A DNA stretch of 11,781 nt from Oligoflexia bacterium (GTDB lineage Bacteria; Bdellovibrionota; UBA1018; CAIMNF01): NCBI GenBank assembly GCA_903858975.1, contig CAIOKW010000233.1:1-11781 (forward strand), in the 5' to 3' direction. Made by a program: the position numbers and the translations under genes. Of this stretch, positions 1 to 7,706 are shown piece by piece. The notes below the pieces were generated by a model. It was not told where the DNA came from and made no database searches. It saw only the letters and a program-made list of their open reading frames with translations. Position 1 is the first letter of the stretch. Every line of letters starts with the position of its first letter.

Positions 1-957
1 ATAAGTTCCACCAATCCCACCCATGATCACGGATCTTGGCTTATTGAAGTTCTCTTCATTTCCAAAGAGGCTCCATGCATGCTGAAAAAGCATCGTCAGA
101 TTAAAGGAACTATAAATATTGGTTTGATCCGTTGCTGCCGAAGCAAGACCGATCAAGCTGTTAATATCTTTGTAATAATTGAGTTCAAACCCAACTTCCT
201 TTTGGCGATTATCATATCGCTCCATCATGCGAACTCCGAAACCCAGGCAGGTTGAGTAGCCACTAGAGGCTTTCGGAGCCATCACGGTGTATAGAACTGG
301 GCGAACCTGGATGGTGGACTGGTATTCCATCTTCGTCTTCGCTTCTTCCAGTTCCTGGTAATCGACGCCTCTTCTTTGAGCCGATGCGCGAGTGGTCTCA
401 GAATTATAGTTTCGAGACCAAAGCGTGGTTCCTGACTCCACATCCGAGATCTGCAGGGAGAGCATCATTCCACTCGGTTGATACGCAAAAGCCACATCCA
501 TGAAGTTTGAAACCCCATTCATTTTAGCAATCCTTTGAAGCTCTGCTGAGTTGGTTTCAGCGGAACTGATCACCATGGTCTCCCCGTTTAATTTTGCTGA
601 CTTCGAACGACACGCTAAACAGTGCACAACTCTTGCCTTCGTGGTCTTTAAAATGCGCTCGGTAATCAGCAACTCGAGGTGCGGCTTAAAAGAAGGAGGA
701 ATATTCTCACTCGTCACAACGTTTCTAATGCTCAAATCTTTCATCCCAATGGCCTGACCGCTTTTCAGATCAAACTCAAAGTCAGACAGAACTTCGTCTA
801 AAACTTGGTAGAAATTTCGTGATCCAGACGGTGGCTCGGGAGCTGAATCGGCTTTCGATGAGCTTTGAATTCCTAGATTAAGACAAAGAAATCCAAGGAA
901 ATGGATTCCAATTTTCTTCCAATAACTTCGACTATTTTTCTGACCAAGAGAGCTCAT
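1..957 (-). CDS. Exported protein with CsgG-like domain and probable outer-membrane region (3' end outside window)
   Basis: An uninterrupted minus-strand reading frame of 319 codons starts at ATG 957-955 and reaches the window edge with no stop, so the C-terminus is missing. A purine-rich GAAGAGA lies about 7 nt before the start. Residues 14-37 form a Sec-type signal peptide (KK, then a hydrophobic stretch, cleavage near SKA/DS). Residues about 50-190 resemble the CsgG/FlgO/LpoB-type fold: a conserved helix (PHLELLITERIL), a strand with a CLAC cysteine pair (113-116), and the phrase LQISDVESGTTLWSRNY (168-184), which matches the family's pattern of a 'DVETG..LW' strand. After residue 215, alternating polar/hydrophobic strands rich in Gly, Tyr and Phe suggest a beta-barrel or outer-membrane segment. 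The reading frame is seen directly, the CsgG-like call is family inference, and the barrel is a weaker inference. Exact function is unknown. Confidence 0.8.
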   Translation of the reverse strand, partial: MSSLGQKNSRSYWKKIGIHFLGFLCLNLGIQSSSKADSAPEPPSGSRNFYQVLDEVLSDFEFDLKSGQAIGMKDLSIRNVVTSENIPPSFKPHLELLITERILKTTKARVVHCLACRSKSAKLNGETMVISSAETNSAELQRIAKMNGVSNFMDVAFAYQPSGMMLSLQISDVESGTTLWSRNYNSETTRASAQRRGVDYQELEEAKTKMEYQSTIQVRPVLYTVMAPKASSGYSTCLGFGVRMMERYDNRQKEVGFELNYYKDINSLIGLASAATDQTNIYSSFNLTMLFQHAWSLFGNEENFNKPRSVIMGGIGGTY

Positions 958-1044
958 CACAGTGTCTCTTCGGACCGGGGGGAGTTTTCCTTGAAATTAA
1001 AGTTTTTCAAGAATTTGACGATAAGATTTTGACGAGGAATATCC
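958..1044. promoter_or_regulatory. Divergent intergenic promoter region with inverted and direct repeats
   Basis: This 87-bp gap separates the divergent genes at 957 (minus) and 1045 (plus). It contains an inverted repeat, CTTGAAA (990-996) and TTTCAAG (1005-1011), and two copies of TTTGACGA (1014-1021 and 1028-1035) 14 nt apart. On the minus strand a -10-like TTTAAT (complement of 996-1001) sits 17 nt after a weak -35-like TTATCG, giving a leader of roughly 30 nt. No clear promoter is visible for the plus strand, although TTGAAA at 991-996 could act as a -35. The plus gene has a good ribosome-binding site, GAGGA at 1034-1038. Promoter assignments are inference. Confidence 0.4.
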
Positions 1045-1797
1045 ATGTTGAACCTTAAAACCATTTTCAGTGCCGCCGCTTTTTTGACTCTGAGCGCTTG
1101 TGCCACTACGCATGTTGCGGAGGAAGTCGCTCCCCTTCCCGTGATTCCTGACTATGTGAAGGTTCCTCATCCGAGTGGTTTTGATTTGGCGGATCTCAGA
1201 GCGATTTTTCTCCACCCCCTTGCCCCGAAAGCGGCCTTGGGCGAGTTCGCGGATACCTGTGATGAAGAATTTGTGAAGCTCTCTACGCTGACTCCCTTAA
1301 AAGAGGAACGCAAAGCAGGCGCGGTCGAGCTGGTGATCCATGATCCTGAACGGATGCACTGGTGCTTTTATTCCAAGATATCAAGATTGCAGGATGTACT
1401 CCAGAGCGATGCCACTTGGACGTCTCGTCAGAAGAAGGTCCTGGAGATCTTTGACTTCCTGACTCCGGTCGCAAATGCGTTTATGGATCAATACCATGAC
1501 TCCCGCTACCTCAGATGGGCGAGCAATTACTACGCGAGAATATCAGAATGGGTCTTTTTTAGAAAAGTGGGACCCACCCCAGAAAACACCCTTCTCCTAA
1601 CGAGTGGCACTCGCCTTGAGCTTGAGCCTTGGGTGGAAGTACGAGAGAACGGTGGACATGAGATTTCCATTTTCGCGAAGTATGGAATCTCGATGATTCC
1701 AAGTGTAGCCGGGGCGAAGAATCCGCTGGAAGAGGCAACCCGCGTTCCCGCATCAGCCCCAACCAGCGTTGAACCTCAAAAAGAATTGGATCAATAG
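1045..1797 (+). CDS. Putative outer-membrane lipoprotein, function unknown
   Basis: A 250-residue protein with a lipoprotein signal: Lys5, a hydrophobic core, and lipobox LSAC at residues 16-19, so Cys19 should be the lipidated residue. The residue after the cysteine is Ala rather than Asp, which by the usual rule favours transfer to the outer membrane. The mature part is mixed alpha/beta with several Trp and Tyr (e.g. DSRYLRWASNYYARISEW near residues 151-168). The tail from about 225 is rich in Pro, Ala and Ser and looks disordered. The start is supported by GAGGA six nt upstream. I do not recognise a family. It is monocistronic, faces away from the CsgG-like gene across a shared promoter region, and ends 2 bp from the convergent leuS stop. 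The divergent arrangement hints at a shared envelope role, which is only inference. Confidence 0.85.
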   Translation: MLNLKTIFSAAAFLTLSACATTHVAEEVAPLPVIPDYVKVPHPSGFDLADLRAIFLHPLAPKAALGEFADTCDEEFVKLSTLTPLKEERKAGAVELVIHDPERMHWCFYSKISRLQDVLQSDATWTSRQKKVLEIFDFLTPVANAFMDQYHDSRYLRWASNYYARISEWVFFRKVGPTPENTLLLTSGTRLELEPWVEVRENGGHEISIFAKYGISMIPSVAGAKNPLEEATRVPASAPTSVEPQKELDQ

Positions 1798-1799
1798 GT

Positions 1800-4223
1800 C
1801 TACTTCACTACGAAGTTCAGAATCTTGTTCTGAACGTAAATGACTTTCGCAATCTGTTTTCCTTCTAAGAACTTAGCGACACTCTCCAGTGCTTTTGCTT
1901 GCTCTTCAAGAATCGCTTGCGAAGTTCCAGGCTGTACCTCGAGTGTGCCTCGAAGTTTGCCGAGCACTTGCACCGCAACGGTGACCACATCTGACTTTAC
2001 GAGATCCGGATTGAAACTTGGCCAAGGCGTGTAAGAGAGCGAGTCTTTCTCACCTAATGCAGCCCAAAACTCTTCTGACAAATGGGGGGCAAAGGGAGCA
2101 AGAAGTTGAGTGAAGATCTTCATGGCCGCTTTTGGTGTTTGTTCTTGTGCCGTGAAGTGATTCACAAACACCATCATCTGAGAGATCGCCGTATTGAAGC
2201 GCATGCCTTCAATGTCTTCGGTCACTTTTTTAATGGTGACATGAAGAATCTTCTCATCCTCTGGAGTGAGAGCACGATCCACCACCTTTAATTCGTCAGC
2301 CTTCCCATCCCGTCCCTCGTTAAAGAAGATCCGGTAAGACCGATTGAGAAAGCGGTAGGTTCCCTCGATCGCAGTCGTCGACCACGGCTTATCTTTTTCA
2401 AGTGGTCCCATGAACATTTCATAGATTCGAAGCGTATCGGTTCCATATTCTTTTACGACATCGTCCGGATTAATTACATTTCCGCGGGACTTTGACATTT
2501 TCTCGCCATCTTCACCGAGAATCATTCCTTGGTGGACGAGCTTCTGAAAAGGCTCATCGTGAGACGTAATGCCGCAGTCATAAAGCACCTTCATCCAGAA
2601 GCGCGAATAAAGTAAGTGTCCGACCGCATGCTCATCTCCACCGAGATAAAGGTCAACCGGCATCCAATACTTTTCGGCCTCTGAACTAAATGCCTGTTTG
2701 TCATTCATCGGATCGCAATAGCGAAGGAAGTACCAAGATGAACCTGCGGATCCCGGCATGGTGTCGGTCTCACGAAGATAAAGTTCGCCTGTTTTCTCAT
2801 CCCTCACTTCGCGCCACTGAGTGATCCCCGCAAGCGGACTCTCACCCGTTCCAGTGGGCTCATAGCTTTTTACATCGGGAAGAACTATCGGTAACTCATG
2901 ATCTTTGAGCGGAACAATCACCCCGTTTTGATCTTTAAGAATGGGGAAGGGCTCTCCCCAATATCGTTGACGCGAGAATAACCAATCGCGAAGTTTATAC
3001 TTGATCGTCTTTGAGCCGATTTTTTCTTTTTCAGCCCACTCAATCACCTTTAATGTAGCCTGATCCGTTTTCAGTCCATTGATAAAACCTGAATTGACTG
3101 CAACTCCGTCCCCCGAAAAGCATTCTCCTTCTTTTCCGCCTGAGACCACAGTTTGAATGGCTAAATTAAATTTCTTCGCAAATTCAAAATCACGCTCATC
3201 ATGAGCAGGAACGGCCATCACTGCACCCGTTCCATAAGTCATGAGGACATAGTCTGAAATCCAAATCTGAACTTTTTCGCCGTTCGCAGGATTGATCGCA
3301 AATGCCCCTGTGAAACAGCCTGATTTTTCCTTCGAAGCATCCTGGCGCGCGACTTCTGATTTCTGAGAGGCCTCTTCTTGATATTTCTTTACGGATGCTT
3401 TTTGCGCTTCCGTCGTGATCTTGCCGACGAGCGGATGCTCCGGAGCTAAGGCCATATAAGAAACACCCCAAAGAGTGTCCGGTCGGGTCGTAAAGATTTC
3501 AAACTCGTCTTGAGTGCCGTCCACCTTAAACTTCATTTGAAGACCGACACTTTTACCAATCCAGTTTCGTTGAAGCTCTTTCGTTCCTTCTGGCCAATCA
3601 AGTTTATCCAGACCCTCGAGTAGCTTTTCGGCGTAGTCAGTGATCTTCAGCATCCACTGCTTCATCGGCATACGGTAAACCGGATGTCCACCGCGCTCAG
3701 ATTTTCCATCCACTACTTCTTCATTCGCGAGAACGGTTTTTAATTCTGGGCACCAATTCACCGGCACTTCTTTTTGATACGCGAGTCCCTTTTCGTAAAG
3801 CTTTAAAAAGATCCACTGAGTCCAGTGGTAGTACTTGGGATCACAGGTCGCAATTTCTCGGCTCCAATCATAACTAAAGCCCAGCATTTTTAATTGGCGT
3901 CTAAAATTTTCAATCGCTTGGTTGGTCGTGATGGCCGGATGAACACCGGTCTTAATTGCAAATTGCTCAGCCGGGAGACCAAACGCATCCCATCCCATCG
4001 GATGAAGGACATTGAATCCCTTCGCGCGCTTATATCGCGCCATAATATCAGTGGCCGTGTAGCCCTCCGGGTGCCCTACATGCAGACCCGTGCTCGAGGG
4101 ATAGGGAAACATATCGAGTACATAGTACTTCGGCTTTGAGGATTTTTGCTCGGTTCTAAAAGTTTGGTTATTATCCCAAAAAGCTTGCCACTTGGGTTCG
4201 ATCGCGTTCGGTTGATATGCCAT
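1800..4223 (-). CDS. leuS: Leucyl-tRNA synthetase
   Basis: An 807-residue class Ia aminoacyl-tRNA synthetase that charges tRNA-Leu with leucine in the cytoplasm. Family signatures appear in order: the HIGH-type motif HVGH (48-51), the inserted CP1 editing domain with TTRPDT (245-250) and the HDERDFEF block (341-348, carrying the conserved editing-site Asp), a catalytic-core block at GGDEHAVGH (528-536), KMSKS (575-579), the anticodon-binding helical region, and the C-terminal domain with VQVLGKLRG (751-759). Length is slightly below the roughly 860 residues of the E. coli enzyme. The zinc-binding ZN-1 module appears to have lost its metal: only Cys158 (NWCPE) remains and the second cysteine pair is replaced by SERGGHP, a variant known in other bacteria. 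It is the last gene of the minus operon, 23 bp after rnj. No Shine-Dalgarno is visible at the ATG, so coupled translation is likely. Confidence 0.98.
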   Translation of the reverse strand: MAYQPNAIEPKWQAFWDNNQTFRTEQKSSKPKYYVLDMFPYPSSTGLHVGHPEGYTATDIMARYKRAKGFNVLHPMGWDAFGLPAEQFAIKTGVHPAITTNQAIENFRRQLKMLGFSYDWSREIATCDPKYYHWTQWIFLKLYEKGLAYQKEVPVNWCPELKTVLANEEVVDGKSERGGHPVYRMPMKQWMLKITDYAEKLLEGLDKLDWPEGTKELQRNWIGKSVGLQMKFKVDGTQDEFEIFTTRPDTLWGVSYMALAPEHPLVGKITTEAQKASVKKYQEEASQKSEVARQDASKEKSGCFTGAFAINPANGEKVQIWISDYVLMTYGTGAVMAVPAHDERDFEFAKKFNLAIQTVVSGGKEGECFSGDGVAVNSGFINGLKTDQATLKVIEWAEKEKIGSKTIKYKLRDWLFSRQRYWGEPFPILKDQNGVIVPLKDHELPIVLPDVKSYEPTGTGESPLAGITQWREVRDEKTGELYLRETDTMPGSAGSSWYFLRYCDPMNDKQAFSSEAEKYWMPVDLYLGGDEHAVGHLLYSRFWMKVLYDCGITSHDEPFQKLVHQGMILGEDGEKMSKSRGNVINPDDVVKEYGTDTLRIYEMFMGPLEKDKPWSTTAIEGTYRFLNRSYRIFFNEGRDGKADELKVVDRALTPEDEKILHVTIKKVTEDIEGMRFNTAISQMMVFVNHFTAQEQTPKAAMKIFTQLLAPFAPHLSEEFWAALGEKDSLSYTPWPSFNPDLVKSDVVTVAVQVLGKLRGTLEVQPGTSQAILEEQAKALESVAKFLEGKQIAKVIYVQNKILNFVVK

Positions 4224-4246
4224 GATGGAAGGTTAGCAAAGGTGCG

Positions 4247-5917
4247 CTAAACATCCAAGATCATAGGCACGACTGTAGGCTTTTTTCCGATATTTCGATC
4301 AAAAAACCGACGCAGGTCAATCCGGATATTTTCCGCAAGCGCTGGGTCAATGACCCCGTGCTTGAGCTCCTTCGTATACCGGGAGATCAAACCCTCGACC
4401 ACCTTCACGGCCTCTTCAATCATGTAGCCCTCAAGGGATTCGTTGATCAAACCCTTCGCCAAAACTTCGGGCTTCGTCAAAATCTTTCCGGAATCCTTTT
4501 CGCGAGCAATCAAACAAAAGACCACGCCCATCTCTGCCAAGCGGCGTCGATCGCGTAAAATATCTTTGGTGACTTCAACCCCTTCGCGCCCATCCACGAG
4601 CACACGAAGCTCTTCAATTTCTTCTACGATTTGATAGTGATCCGGATGAAGCTCGAGCACCTCACCATTTTGAATCACACAAACATTCTGTTCCGCCACT
4701 CCAGTCTCAGCTGCGAGTCTTGCATGAAGGATGAGGTGTCTAAACTCACCGTGAATCGGAATGAAGAATTTAGGTTTTACAATTTCAATTAATTTTTTAA
4801 GTTCAGGACGAGTCGCGTGTCCGCTCGTATGAACATCCTCAATCGCATCATAGAGAACGTCCGCACCGCGGCGAAAAAGTTCGTTCGTGAGCTTGCTGAT
4901 CGGGACCTCATTCCCTGGGATCTGACTTGAACTCAAAATCACCAGATCATCCGGGCCAATACTAACATGCGCGTGTTCCGCATGAGCAATTCGATTTAAT
5001 GCTGAGCGCGGCTCTCCCTGGCATCCTGTCGAAAGCACAATAACCTGATTTCTATCGTAACGATCAACCTCTTTGATGTCGATCACGTTTGAAGTATCAA
5101 GCGTAATCGCTCCACGCTCTTGGGCAAGTCTTACGTTTTGCTCCATGCTCCGCCCGGTCAACGCAATCTTCTTACCCATTTTATTCGCGAGCTTGAAAAT
5201 GTTCGCCATGCGGCCCACATTGGAAGAGAAGAGGGATACGAGAATCATTCCGCGAGCGGTCTGAAAGAGTTCTTCCAGTCGTTCGCTGATTGCCGTATCT
5301 TGGAGCCCGTGATTTTCGCGCTCCACATTCGTCGAATCTGATAGCAGCAACAGCACTCCTTCATCGCCCGCCTTTTTAAACATGTCCCACTCAAACACAT
5401 CGCCAAAATAAGGTGAGGCATCGAGCTTAAAATCGCCGGTATGAATAATTTTACCAATCGGGGTATCAATGAAGAGTGAAAAAGAATCAATGATCGAATG
5501 ATTCACAGAAACCGTAGTAACTTTTAAATCACCTAACTCCACCGTTCCACCCGAATGCAGCACTCGAAGGGGAACGACCTCTTCAAGACCCGTCTCCTTC
5601 AGGCGCTCACGCACCATGAGGCTTGTAAACTGGGAGGCATAGATCGGCGCACGAATTCCGGCTTTCAGCGCAAACGAGAGCGCACCAATATGGTCTTCAT
5701 GCCCATGGGTCGCAAAAATCGCTCTGATTTTATCTTTTTTCCGGAGGAGGTGCGTGAAGTTTGGAATCGCAAACTCAACTCCAAAATGATCGAGCTCAGA
5801 AAACATCAAGCCGCAGTCAATCAAGATGGCTGAGCTATCGGTCTCAATCAACATACAGTTCATGCCAATTTCGCCAAGCCCACCGTAAGGAGTAATCGTA
5901 ACTTTTGATGCCATCAT
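4247..5917 (-). CDS. rnj: Ribonuclease J (metallo-beta-lactamase/beta-CASP RNase)
   Basis: A 556-residue RNase J, the usual length. These enzymes have 5'-to-3' exonuclease and endonuclease activity and act in mRNA decay and RNA maturation. Visible landmarks are motif 1 Asp34 (ILIDCGL), motif 2 HGHEDH (71-76), motif 3 His140 (VNHS), motif 4 GDFK (161-164), the beta-CASP start SDSTN (193-197), STGCQGEP (296-303), HTSGHA (363-368) and HGEFRH (389-394), followed by the C-terminal domain. All metal and catalytic positions look intact. One small departure is SSNVGR (231-236), where many homologues read ASN-V/I-HR. The start overlaps the udk stop as ATGATG: the first ATG shares four bases with the TGA and the second shares one. 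Either could be used; starting at the second removes Met1. It is co-transcribed with udk and leuS. Confidence 0.97.
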   Translation of the reverse strand: MMASKVTITPYGGLGEIGMNCMLIETDSSAILIDCGLMFSELDHFGVEFAIPNFTHLLRKKDKIRAIFATHGHEDHIGALSFALKAGIRAPIYASQFTSLMVRERLKETGLEEVVPLRVLHSGGTVELGDLKVTTVSVNHSIIDSFSLFIDTPIGKIIHTGDFKLDASPYFGDVFEWDMFKKAGDEGVLLLLSDSTNVERENHGLQDTAISERLEELFQTARGMILVSLFSSNVGRMANIFKLANKMGKKIALTGRSMEQNVRLAQERGAITLDTSNVIDIKEVDRYDRNQVIVLSTGCQGEPRSALNRIAHAEHAHVSIGPDDLVILSSSQIPGNEVPISKLTNELFRRGADVLYDAIEDVHTSGHATRPELKKLIEIVKPKFFIPIHGEFRHLILHARLAAETGVAEQNVCVIQNGEVLELHPDHYQIVEEIEELRVLVDGREGVEVTKDILRDRRRLAEMGVVFCLIAREKDSGKILTKPEVLAKGLINESLEGYMIEEAVKVVEGLISRYTKELKHGVIDPALAENIRIDLRRFFDRNIGKKPTVVPMILDV

Positions 5918-6531
5918 TTCAGCTCAAGCAACTTTTGTTTAATCATCGCTGCCAACATGTAAGCTGCTGTGTCGGTTTCCTCACCCACAATAATATCTGC
6001 ATATTGACGTGTGGGTTCCAAGTAAAGTTGGTGCATCGGGCGAACGGTATCGTAATACTGCCGAATGATATCATCCAGCGTTCGATCACGATCCTTGAGA
6101 TCCCGAAATAATCTGCGAATGAATCGAATGTCCGACTCCACATGGAGATAAAATTTAAGATCAAACAGATTCCGGATCTTCTCATCCCAAAGCGCAAAAA
6201 TCCCCTCTACAATGAGAACCTTGCATGGGCCTACCGCTTGAGTTTTCGAAGTTCTTCGTGAACTCGAGTAATCATAAACAGGGCTATCAACACGTTTTCC
6301 CTCTTTGAGTAATTCCAAATGAGTGCGAAGGAGTTCCCAATCAAAGGCATCAGGGTGATCGAAGTTCGGTTCGTCGTTGATTTTTAATTGCGGCGGAGGC
6401 TTCGGAAGATAGTAAGAATCCTGATGCAGGACTCCCACTTTAGGATCGTTCACTTGACTCAAAACTTTTTGCGTAAAGGTCGTTTTTCCAGAACCAGAGC
6501 CTCCGGCGATCCCAATGATGTACATACCCAT
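5914..6531 (-). CDS. udk: Uridine kinase
   Basis: A 205-residue P-loop kinase of the uridine/cytidine kinase family, which phosphorylates uridine or cytidine to the monophosphate in pyrimidine salvage. The Walker A loop is GGSGSGKTT (10-18). It is followed by QDSYY (37-41, catalytic-region Asp38), NFDHPDAFD (56-64), the substrate-binding YDYSSSRR (86-93), a Walker B-like strand ending EGIFAL (109-114), and an Arg-rich lid beginning about residue 136. Length matches the bacterial family (about 205-215). It starts 11 bp after the stop of the lytic transglycosylase gene and overlaps rnj by four bases, so it sits inside the operon. No strong ribosome-binding site is seen. Met3 is an alternative start. 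Phosphoribulokinase-like relatives are less likely given the length and motifs. Confidence 0.95.
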   Translation of the reverse strand: MGMYIIGIAGGSGSGKTTFTQKVLSQVNDPKVGVLHQDSYYLPKPPPQLKINDEPNFDHPDAFDWELLRTHLELLKEGKRVDSPVYDYSSSRRTSKTQAVGPCKVLIVEGIFALWDEKIRNLFDLKFYLHVESDIRFIRRLFRDLKDRDRTLDDIIRQYYDTVRPMHQLYLEPTRQYADIIVGEETDTAAYMLAAMIKQKLLELK

Positions 6532-6542
6532 AGATGTTAGCT

Positions 6543-7706
6543 CTAAGGATACTCAAGCTTTCGAAACTCCTCAAGGGTAATCCCCGAGAGTCGAATGGGA
6601 TAATGGGAGGGTATGGGTGTTGCGTTTTTCCAGATGGGCTCTCGAAAATGGGGATTTAAGACGCGGGTCAGCTCTTCATTCAGGTGGTAGTGAGCGAGGA
6701 CCTTCTGAATCGGAAGTCGCTTCGGGAAACTGACCGTAATGAAGGGGGGCAGTTCTACGGTTTCTGCCTTTTTAAAGAAAGAGGCCTGCTCCGCATTTAC
6801 ATCGCACATCGCTAAGAACTCAAAAAGGTAGTTCCGAGATGCAAACTTATAGGAAGGATCCTTGAAGATGCGAATCATTTGAATCGGATCTTTGGTTTTT
6901 AGGCTCCGAAGGGCACGCTGAACCATGCCAGGACCATGGTGGTAGGCCATCACCGCAAGTGACCAGTTCTTTAAGAGATCATGATTCCGCCTTAAGAACC
7001 TTGCAGCTGCTCGGGTTGCCTTCAGTGGGTCATAACGCTCATCAATGGCAGCACTGACCCGAAGATCCCGCGAAGCCGTTTTTGGCATAAATTGCCAGAT
7101 CCCGCTCGCTCCCACACTCGATCGAGCCTCATGATTAAATGCGCTCTCCACAAAAGGTAAAAGGGCAAGCTCTTTCGGAACCCCCTCTTCTTCAAACATC
7201 TCCTGCATGCGCTTAATGTAGTGCCTTGAAATGATGAAGGCGCTTTCGAGATGATCTTTTTGTCCTGTTTGTACCCGGATCCGAGAACTCTCCGCCGCAA
7301 ACGCATAGGCGCGCTTGTCTTCAATCGCATCCATTACCTCAAACACGGGACGCTCATCTGCGCTCAGATTCTCTCCCGTAATTTTTGGAGTCGCCTTATT
7401 CGCAATTGAGTTTAGAAGTGATTGAATGCGCTTTTTCTCTGCGGCCGCTTTAGACTCACCTTTAACACTAGAATAAATTCGTGAGAGGTTCATCGAATCA
7501 TGAATCAGATATTCATCAGACGCGTATTCGGTGTAGACTTTCTTCCAGAACAAAACCTGTCTTTCAGACCAAGGATCAAGCGTCACTCCCAACTTTTGAA
7601 AACGGGATTCTTGGGCTAGACTATTCGAAGCCCATTGAAGGAGGATCAAAGCATTGAAGCAAAGAGCAAAAAATAAGCTTTTCATCCTTACGGGTCTTCT
7701 CATCAT
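6543..7706 (-). CDS. MltD-like membrane-bound/periplasmic lytic transglycosylase
   Basis: A 387-residue exported murein lytic transglycosylase, which cleaves the MurNAc-GlcNAc bond with 1,6-anhydro product formation in the periplasm. A signal peptide covers roughly residues 1-31 (cleavage near SLA/QES). The SLT domain spans about 172-285: catalytic Glu187 in PFVESAFN, GASGIWQFMP (199-208), DERYDP (222-227) and AYHHGPG (254-260), where many relatives read AYNAGPG. The C-terminal part (about 317-378) resembles the linker found in MltD proteins (LNPHF), but no full LysM repeat follows. Start choice: the first ATG (7706) has AGAGGA 11 nt upstream; the ATG at 7685 would still give a good signal peptide (MKSLFF) with a weaker site. 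Either start overlaps the 5' end of the divergent gene that begins at 7654. It is the first gene of the operon with udk, rnj and leuS. Confidence 0.93.
   Translation of the reverse strand: MMRRPVRMKSLFFALCFNALILLQWASNSLAQESRFQKLGVTLDPWSERQVLFWKKVYTEYASDEYLIHDSMNLSRIYSSVKGESKAAAEKKRIQSLLNSIANKATPKITGENLSADERPVFEVMDAIEDKRAYAFAAESSRIRVQTGQKDHLESAFIISRHYIKRMQEMFEEEGVPKELALLPFVESAFNHEARSSVGASGIWQFMPKTASRDLRVSAAIDERYDPLKATRAAARFLRRNHDLLKNWSLAVMAYHHGPGMVQRALRSLKTKDPIQMIRIFKDPSYKFASRNYLFEFLAMCDVNAEQASFFKKAETVELPPFITVSFPKRLPIQKVLAHYHLNEELTRVLNPHFREPIWKNATPIPSHYPIRLSGITLEEFRKLEYP
7638..7656 (+). promoter_or_regulatory. Strong ribosome-binding site before a TTG start
   Basis: AAGGAGGA at 7638-7645 is a complete Shine-Dalgarno sequence, eight nucleotides before TTG at 7654-7656. 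The spacing and the signal-anchor encoded immediately after it make TTG the likely start, rather than the in-frame ATG at 7705, which would cut into the hydrophobic segment. The site lies inside the coding region of the opposite-strand transglycosylase gene. Confidence 0.8.

Noticed and set aside
551..757. Plus-strand open frame of 68 codons
   Set aside because: It is antisense to the well-supported 319-codon exported protein frame, has no ribosome-binding site and looks compositionally random.
3199..3471. Minus-strand 90-codon frame inside leuS
   Set aside because: It is out of frame with strongly supported leuS and shows no independent signals.
3682..3751. Loss of zinc ligands in LeuRS as a sign of a defective enzyme
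   Set aside because: The SERGGHP variant occurs in other bacterial LeuRS proteins, and all catalytic and editing motifs are intact.
7596..7624. TTGAAA, 17 nt, GACTAT as a promoter for the plus operon
   Set aside because: The -10 matches consensus at only three of six positions. It could be real, since some promoter must lie near here, but the sequence alone does not support it.
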